A stretch of 12,199 bases of DNA, from contig NZ_JOFX01000069.1 in the NCBI RefSeq assembly GCF_000719345.1, positions 1 through 12,199 of the forward strand. The letters run 5' to 3'. The stretch's first letter is position 1. Every line of letters begins with the position of its first letter. Positions 1 through 6,200 of the stretch are shown piece after piece. The DNA is from Streptomyces sp. NRRL F-2664 (GTDB taxonomy: Bacteria > Actinomycetota > Actinomycetes > Streptomycetales > Streptomycetaceae). The notes beneath the pieces are model-generated. The model was not told the DNA's origin and did not search any database. It worked only from the letters and a program-made list of their open reading frames with translations. Position numbers and translations under genes: made by a program.

Positions 1-99
1 ACCGGCCGCTTCACCACCCGCGACCCCCACCCCACACCCCTCAACAAATACCAAGCCTACGCAGCCAACCCCATCGAATACACCGACCCCACCGGAAAC
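1..99 (+). repeat. RHS hinge repeat, copy 1
   Basis: This is the first copy of a direct repeat shared with 7486-7584. Bases 1-60 match at 56 of 60 positions, with differences at 6, 9, 36 and 59; within 10-58 only one base differs. Similarity falls over the next 40 bases and ends at the DPxGN codons, where the two tips become unrelated. Such a block could serve as the crossover point for tip exchange between the two genes (inference). Confidence 0.9.
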
Positions 100-804
100 C
101 TGCCCCTCGGCGTGAAGCTCAAAAACAGAATGGATCGCTGGAAGGGCAAGGCGAAACCTGCCCGTGACCCGAAGGCCGAAGCTCGAGCCAAGCACACAAG
201 AGAAGAAATTCAGGCAAGAATCAAAGAACTGCGAATCGAATCCACTGCACTACATAGCGAGATTGTGACGGCGGCCTCCGACATAAAAACAGAAGCAATA
301 AAGTCATGGGGCACAGACGGTACTACCGCCACAGAATACGCTAAAATATCGGAAGGGCTTCAGGAGCAAGCACTTCTCGTCAATGACGGCGCAGACTTCA
401 ACCCTGCACTATTCAAGGACGAGACAGGCGCCGTATACAGCCAGGAGAAAGTTATGCGTGACCTCCGTGAGCGCATAGCGGAAAGCAGGTTGGCCCACGC
501 CGAAGCTCAGCACGGAATAACTCCTGGGCTACTGCAATGGATGGACGAACAGCTCAAGCCTTTCCAGGAATCCCTTGCGCAGCACAACAAGTGGATCGAG
601 TCGATGAGGAAGAAGCTGGAAAACAACCCCGGCTATGCCCAGGATTACAGGGAAGACATGGAGATCCTCACAACGGAAGCTTCCATCATGCGCAGCTCCC
701 TGATTTATCCGTACTCTTACTTAAGCAAGCACATACACCACAATATCGGCGCTGCGGGCGCCCTGATACTCGCAGCAGAGATCAGGAAAGAAGCGGAGAG
801 GTAG
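1..804 (+). CDS. 3' end of an RHS/YD-repeat polymorphic toxin gene: hinge plus unknown C-terminal tip
   Basis: The gene enters from the left edge in frame 1, so its start is outside the window; it ends at TAG 802-804. The first 33 codons are the end of an RHS-associated core: TGRFTTRDP, then LNKYQ, then TDPTGN (codons 28-33). They match the hinge of the complete RHS gene downstream. About 234 residues then form the tip. It is charged and probably almost all helical: a basic stretch with WKGKAKPARDPK, a long Glu/Lys/Arg region, the segment LLQWMDEQLKPFQ, and a late SKHIHHNIG followed by a short apolar run. Codon use changes at the boundary: the tip uses many ATA, AAA, AGA and GAA codons, whereas the hinge has G/C at most third positions, which suggests separate acquisition of the tip. 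By family logic it is the effector of a contact-dependent or secreted toxin, but I recognise no nuclease, deaminase, ADP-ribosyltransferase or protease motif. No immunity gene is evident downstream. It could be the end of a full-length gene or an orphan tip. Confidence 0.85.
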   Translation, partial: TGRFTTRDPHPTPLNKYQAYAANPIEYTDPTGNLPLGVKLKNRMDRWKGKAKPARDPKAEARAKHTREEIQARIKELRIESTALHSEIVTAASDIKTEAIKSWGTDGTTATEYAKISEGLQEQALLVNDGADFNPALFKDETGAVYSQEKVMRDLRERIAESRLAHAEAQHGITPGLLQWMDEQLKPFQESLAQHNKWIESMRKKLENNPGYAQDYREDMEILTTEASIMRSSLIYPYSYLSKHIHHNIGAAGALILAAEIRKEAER

Positions 805-1025
805 AAGACGCGCGGAGTCGGCGGTGGTAGCGGTGTGGCCGACGCATGTTGCCGCTGATTCGACCGGAGTCCCGGGGGGGCGGTGCGAGTCCGGCGACGC
901 CGGACGAGTCGGCCCGCGCTGCCGAAGGCGTCCGCGCCACCGCCTGTGTAGGCGATGAACTCGGGCTCAACCAGCGTGCCCATGCCGGGCTGAGCCTCCG
1001 CGTCGCGATGTTCAGGGATGGCGAC
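785..1025 (-). pseudogene. C-terminal remnant of an IS110-family transposase
   Basis: Read on the minus strand, two frames together give the conserved order of the IS110 C-terminal (Transposase_20) domain. First comes PGMGTLVEPEFIAYTGG with DAFGSAGRLV (about 990-910), which resembles the helix-hairpin segment PGMGPxxxAEF of the family. Next, in another frame, is GLAPPPRDSGRISGN followed by RRPHRYHRRL (about 905-815). Back in the first frame, RVFYLSA falls at 792-812. At least two frame changes are needed and the N-terminal RuvC-like DEDD domain is missing, so it is dead. The last motif lies across the stop codon of the RHS tip on the other strand. The motif order makes the family call fairly secure; the outer limits are approximate. 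Confidence 0.72.
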
Positions 1026-2300
1026 GCCGAGTCGGCGGTCACGGGGTCGGGCTGAGGGGGAAAAGCCGCACGCAGAGCCGGAGGAGGGGATGACCCTCCG
1101 GGGTGGTGTTCTGCCCTTCGGAGAAGGAATCCGCACAGCGTCCGGCCGCACCTTGATTCAAGTGCGCGGGGCAGGGCTGATTCAAAGTTCGGTCTCATAA
1201 ACCCGCAGGCCACAGCAGTGTGACGGCCCATCGGAACATCCTCCCGGCATGCAACGAAGCTCCGACGATCAAGGTTACCTCCCAGTCACCCGAGTCGCCG
1301 GAGCTTCGGGTGCCGTCAGTCTGCCGTGCTCGGTCTGGCCAAGTCGCCGCTCTCCTGACCTGCGCTGATACCGGCACCATCAGATTTTGTTCAGCCCTGA
1401 CCGCCAAGCCCGCGTCCGGCACCGCGCCGAACAGAACAGCGCTGGGCGGCCACGCTGCATGGCCGCCACCCGCCGACGGGCATGCTCCAGAGCCCGCCAT
1501 CGGCGTGACCTGCACCTACCCGAACGAAACAGTGCTGCCGCCGACTTCGTCGACGGCAGCAACACCCACGCTCCGGGCATGCCTACGGGCCACAACAGCG
1601 ATGACCTCAGCATTCCGGTCGGCGATCACATGACCAGGGAGTGCACGCAACGAGCCGGGTGGCGAACCGGTTCCTCACCGATGCCCGCCGGATGCGAACT
1701 TCGCGTTCTACGCACTCGGCCAGCCCTGCGAAACCGGGCCCAACGCGTAGCCGCGCTCGCGTGCCCGCGCGAGAGGGCACCCGGTTACCGGTTACCGGCC
1801 GAGAACGCCGCCCCGGCCTGCCCTGAGCAGTGCGAACCCGCGTACACAGGGCCGGTAACCGGCCCGGGAGAGGCCACCGGGCCACGGCGGCCGGAGCCGG
1901 CCGGAATTCACCGCACCGCGGGCTCCCTCACATGCGCACGTGCGCGCGCATGTTGGGCGGGCGGGCCTGTTCACCGCAGCGACGGTGATGAACGTGAAGA
2001 TGAAGGTTGACCGGGCCCAGCGTGAATCTGTCCGGTGAGCACGGAGCGCCGCTAGCTCGGCACCGGGACAGATCCGACCAGCCGTCCCGCACGCGAGACA
2101 CCGGCGCGCCGCGGGCCGGCACCGCCGCCGAAGGCCTCTCCTCCCCGGGGCCGCCGTCGATCCGCCCGCCGACCCGCCGACCGCCGTACTCTCGGCACCG
2201 GGCCGGCATCCGTGAGGTGCCCGGGTGGAGGTGACCGTGGTGACCTGCCCGCGGTGAGTGGTGACTTCACCGGCCGGGTTCCTTCCTTCCCTCCTTCCCG
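1026..2300. other. Gene-poor stretch with no recognisable coding sequence
   Basis: About 1.3 kb of very GC-rich DNA in which all six frames give low-complexity Arg/Pro/Ala/Gly translations with no motif I recognise and no convincing ribosome binding site. It is probably decayed mobile-element or intergenic DNA. It contains a short hairpin near 1079-1103 (CCGGAGG with CCTCCGG), a set of GGTTACC repeats at 1783-1862, a segment at 1550-1618 resembling 9843-9916, four GGTGA-type repeats at 2230-2265, and a 21-base pyrimidine tract at 2279-2299. No immunity gene for the upstream tip could be identified here. Confidence 0.5.
1783..1862. repeat. Tandem GGTTACC pair with a 13-bp inverted repeat
   Basis: GGTTACC occurs twice in tandem at 1783-1796. 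The second copy lies inside CCGGTTACCGGCC (1788-1800), whose exact reverse complement occurs at 1850-1862, leaving a 49-base spacer. There are thus three copies of one 7-mer, two direct and one inverted. The layout would suit a dimeric repressor operator or a cruciform, but no regulator gene is nearby and neither flank is a convincing promoter. The role is unknown. Confidence 0.6.
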
Positions 2301-2333
2301 CCAAGAAGACCCCGCTCACGACGCTGAGCGAGG
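2301..2333 (-). terminator. Possible intrinsic terminator, minus strand
   Basis: On the minus strand, CCTCGCTCA (2333-2325) and TGAGCGGGG (2318-2310) can form a 9-bp stem with one G-T pair and a 6-base loop, followed by TCTTCTTGG. It lies just past the truncated end of the IS5-type remnant. The T run is interrupted, so this is only a candidate. Confidence 0.35.
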
Positions 2334-2340
2334 CCCTTTT

Positions 2341-2840
2341 GGTCACCTGGTCGGGGAACTCCTTGGCCGGGCCCTGGTAGCCGGAGTCGACCTTGGCCTT
2401 CACGCCGGGGCGGGTCCGGAACTGCTCGGCGATGCCCTCGGTGCGGACGGCGGCATGGTCGTGCATCCGGCCGGGCCGTTCCGCCGCGGAGTAGGGCAGG
2501 CGGCCCTGGCCGTCGCTAAACCTGGTGGTGTTGACGGTGTTCTGCTTGCGCTTGCCCGAGACGAACGCCCGGCGCCCGGGGCGGCCGTCCTTCGGACGGC
2601 GGGCCTGGGTCTCCGCACCGTCGAGCCGCAGCTCGATGTTCTCCGCCCCGGCGTAGGCGAAGACGTCCTCCAGGGTGCGAAGGCGCAGGCCCGGCCAGTC
2701 GGGGACGGTGGAGCCGCGGGCCGCGAGCAGGGGCCGAACCCCGCCGACCGCCCGCCCGTGGTCGATGAGCCGACGTCGTAGATCACGGCGGGTGCGTCCT
2801 GGGGCAGACCGGCGCGCAGGCAAGGCGGCGTGATCACCAC
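2341..2840 (-). pseudogene. Truncated and internally deleted IS5-family transposase
   Basis: A GTG at 2840-2838 (minus) opens a frame beginning MVITPPCLRAGLPQD, the typical N-terminus of an actinobacterial IS5-type transposase (DDE_Tnp_4 superfamily). Near 2760 the recognisable reading moves to another frame with GRAVGGVRPLLAARG. The usual ~60-residue segment with the helix-turn-helix is missing between the two parts. Then follow LRLDGAETQARRP (first catalytic Asp), GRRAFVSGKRKQNTVNT, RPGRMHDHAAVRTEGIA, and VDSGYQGPAKEFPDQV (second Asp). Similarity stops at about 2341, before the C-terminal part that carries the catalytic Glu. With an internal deletion, a frame change and a lost C-terminus, it cannot be active. 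No terminal inverted repeats were found. Confidence 0.8.
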
Positions 2841-3234
2841 CCGGTCATGACAGCCGGGTTCGTACTTCGGGCCGGCTCCCGCCCTACGGCAGCGGCCGTG
2901 CCCGCACCGGTCCTGACGCTCGCTCTCGCACTGTGATTCCCACCTGATTCGAGCTCTTCGGGCACTCGCCGAAGTGCTGGCGGCTCACGCCGCAAAAGGC
3001 AGGATGAGACGAGGCCGCGCGGGCCCACTTCTTGATCACACTCGAAGAACCCCGCGCGGCCTCGTCATGTCACCGCCCCACCCCGATCCATCGCGGGCTC
3101 GTGAGGTCGTACGCCGACAACGGCAGGTCAGCCGGTGCAGGGGCCGTTCAGCGGAGGGACACCGGCCGCCGGGACTGGTGCGCTAAAGCAAACATGTCCG
3201 CTTTGTCTCGTCGTTTGATCGTCTGGGGTCTGTT
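2841..3234. other. Intergenic region upstream of the complete RHS gene
   Basis: No gene is recognisable. The first part, next to the IS5-type remnant, may be residual IS DNA. It has small hairpins at 2956-2974 (CTTCGG with CCGAAG) and near 2980 (GCGGC with GCCGC), and a strong hairpin at 3007-3068. Any promoter of the RHS gene should lie in 3069-3234, but no clear -35/-10 pair is visible. The stretch around 3185-3204 is less GC-rich and holds AAAGC and GCTTT as a weak inverted repeat. Confidence 0.5.
3007..3068. repeat. Perfect 16-bp inverted repeat (strong hairpin)
   Basis: GACGAGGCCGCGCGGG (3007-3022) is exactly reverse-complemented at 3053-3068, with a 30-base centre in which TTCTT and AAGAA can pair further. 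The result is a stable rod-like hairpin between the dead IS and the RHS gene. A T run is absent on the plus side; the minus side continues TCATCCTGCCTTTTGC. It could be an actinobacterial terminator without a U tract insulating the RHS gene, a leftover IS end, or a palindromic repeat element. Confidence 0.75.
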
Positions 3235-3237
3235 GTG
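3225..3237 (+). promoter_or_regulatory. Weak ribosome binding site and GTG start of the RHS gene
   Basis: GGGG at 3225-3228 lies 6 bases before GTG 3235. This GTG is the first usual start codon after the in-frame stop TAA at 3184-3186, and it opens directly into a basic and then apolar signal-peptide-like segment. The binding site is poor, so translation may be weak. An ATG at 3194 lies in a different frame. Confidence 0.5.
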
Positions 3238-6200
3238 CCTTCTTCTGTCCGCCGAGTGCGCCGCCGTGGTGGCGTGGCGGGTCTTCTGGTCCTGGCCGCT
3301 GCTGGCACTGCCGCGGGAGAGAGCGCTGGTGAGGCGTTCGCCTCCCCCGGCTCGCGTTATGCGGCTGCCGCAGCCTCTATACCCGCTGCCCCGGGCATGG
3401 TGTCCGGCGTGTTCGCTCCGGGTGAGGGTGCGGGGGGCGCGGTGGATACGCGGACGGGCCGGTACTCCTTCGGAGTGCCCCTGCTCGGGATAGCCGGGCG
3501 GGGCGGGGTGTCGTTCAGCCTGTCGCTGTCGTATGACCAGGAGCTGTCAGGTCTGGGGGTGGACCGGCAGGGTCTGGGTGAGGGGATGGGCCTGGGCCTG
3601 CCGTTCGTGGATGCCGGGAACGGCAGGGCGGTGGTGGCGGGCGGGGTGTACGACATCGACGACGACGGCACCGGCGGGGGCTCTGCGACGGGTCTGAAGC
3701 GGTTCCCGGGCGGGGGGGTGCGCTTCGAACATGTCCCGGGCGGTGTCCTGGAGGCACGGGAGGGCGTGGGGGAGCGGGGCTTTGAGTGGCGGCTGACGGA
3801 CCTCGCCGACGGGTCGGTGCAGTACTTCGACGGGGATGGCAACGCGGCGGCGTTCGCGGACCGGCACGGCAACCGGATCGACTTCGCGTTCGAGGCGGCG
3901 GGGGACGCCTGGCAGCTGGCGGCGGTGACCGACGCCTACGGGGCCGTGACCGAGGTCTCCTACGGTACGGACGGCGGGGGGGAGCAGGTCGTCTTCCGGG
4001 CGCCGGCCCGCTCCGGCGACGGCCACCGCCTCACCGCGGTCCTCAGCCTCGAAGACGGCCAGGTCCGCACCATCACTGGCGCCGGCGGCGGCGTAACGAA
4101 GCTGGACTACGAGCGGCCGCTGTCCGGGCACGGCGCTGTCATCTCCCGGATGGAGACCCCCTCCGGCCAGGTCACCGAGATCGGATATGAAGAATTGCCC
4201 GGCTCCCCCGTCCCGGCCCTGGCAGCCGCCCGCCTGCGCACTCTGGACGCCGAGGGGGACCCGGCCGCGCCGGAGCAGCGTTTCAGTGCCTCGGTGGAGG
4301 AGGGCCGCAACTACACGGGGGCGGGCGGGGGCTTCAGCGGCGAGGACGATGTCTTCGACGGGCGGACCGGCTACACCTACACCACCGAGGTCGCGCGCCT
4401 GGACGCGGAGGGGAATCCGGAGCAGCGGGTGGTCTCCCTCTACAACAGCCTGCATCTGCTGGTTTCGCAGAAGGTGTTCACCGCCGCGCTGGGCGACCGG
4501 GCGGCGGGCGAACTCCACTACAGCTACGGCTGGCAGGAGGAGGCCGGCTCGCCCGTGCCGCCCGCGCAGGGGCAGGAGCTGCCCGCCAGCTGGGCGGACC
4601 CCGTCCGCGAGGTGAACACCGTCTACAACTCCGCCGGAGACAGGCGCGAGGTGGCCACCGCTGCGGAGTACGACTCCTACGGCCGCGTCGTGAAGGCCAC
4701 CGATGAGACGGGCACGGTGACCGAGACCGTCTACGACACCGGAGAGGGCGCCACCGGGCTGGTGCTGTCGCAGAAGACGACCGGCAGGGACGGGACCGTC
4801 CTGCAGGAGACCGTCAACACCCCCACCCCCGCCGAAGAGCGGCGCACCGTCGCCCACACGGTGACCCGCACCGCCGGCAGCGGCGGGAGACTGGCCGCCC
4901 GCGAGCAGGCCTCCTTTGAGTACGACCAGGACGGACAGGTCACCGCGCAGTCGGTGACCTGGGCCGACGGAGCGCAGGGCGACGGGCCGAAGGAACTGAG
5001 GACGGCCATCGGCCGGGAAGTGAAGGACGGGCGCCTGACCGAGACGGTCACCGTTGCTCCGGGCACGGAAAGTGAGACCGCCACTACCCGCACCATAGAC
5101 CTCGCCACCGGTGCGCTGCTGGAGGAGACAGACCCGTCGGGCCGCGTGGTCTCCCGCATCGAGTACGACGACAAGGGCCGGCCTGCCAGGCACACCGCCA
5201 TGCCGGACTCGTCCCAGCCGCAGACCACCGAAATCTCCTACCCCTCGCCCACCCAGACCGTTGTGGCCACGCCGGACGGGCGCCGTACCGTGCAGAGCGT
5301 GGACGCCCTCGGGCGTGCCGTGCGCACCGCGGACAACTACCGCGACGGCGGATACAGTCCCGACGCCGACGCGGACGGCGCCCGGGTGCTGTCGGAGGCG
5401 GACTACTCGCAGTGGGCGAAGCACCAGGTCACCGTCACTGACGCGGCAGGCCGCAAGACCACCGCTGTGTCGGACCCGTGGGGGCACTCAACTGAGGTGA
5501 CCCGCCCGGACGGCACGGTTGCGAAGTCTGCCGCCGACATTGTGGCCGAGGCCGTCTGGCAGGGTGTCCTCGGTAAAGACCAGGCATCAGCCCGTGCCGC
5601 TGAGGCGCGCGCTGTCACCGTACGGGACATTGACAGCGCCCAGCGGACGGTGAGCGCAAAGGTCGTCTTCGCCGACGGCACCCCGTCCGCAGGCTCCGCT
5701 GGCCAGGCCGACGCGCTGGGGCGCCTGCTGTCGTCCACCAGCGGCGAAGTCATTACGACCCCGTCCTACGGCGCCGGCGGCATGGCTGCAAAGGCCGCCC
5801 TGAGCCCGGCAGCCCCGCAGGCCTACCCGGGCGCGAAAATGACCGCAGAGCTCACCCACGACCTCGCCGGGCGGACAACCGGCAAAACCCTCACCCAGGA
5901 CGGCCGCCAGGACGCCGACACCCGCGCCGGCACCAGGAATGCCTACGACGAGGCAGGCCGCCTCGCTGTGCAGACCGACCAGCTCGGCAACACCACCTCC
6001 TATACCTACCACCCCGACGGCCAGGTCAAGACCGCCACCGTGGAGACCAGGGACGGCCAGCAGGTCTCCCAGACCGTCTACGCCTACGACGACAGCACCG
6101 GCCTGCTCGCCACCGCGACCCTCACCAGCGCCGGAGGGGCTTCCACGGTCCGGCACATGGAGTACGACCGGCTCAACCGGATCACAGGCATCTGGGAAGG

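Noticed and set aside
2230..2299. Four GGTGA-type repeats and a 21-base pyrimidine tract
   Set aside because: The repeats start at 2230, 2239, 2253 and 2260 with no constant spacing, and no promoter or gene is nearby; such short words are expected by chance in GC-rich DNA.
1792..2823. Minus-strand open frame of 343 codons as one intact gene
   Set aside because: Only its first ~160 codons resemble an IS5 transposase; beyond about 2341 the translation is low-complexity and unrelated to the family. It is a truncated remnant running into noncoding DNA.
3547..5487. Long minus-strand open frame opposite the RHS gene (and a similar one at 5587-7749)
   Set aside because: These arise from the strong G/C bias at third positions of the RHS codons. 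The translations are repetitive shadows rich in Gly, Val and Arg.
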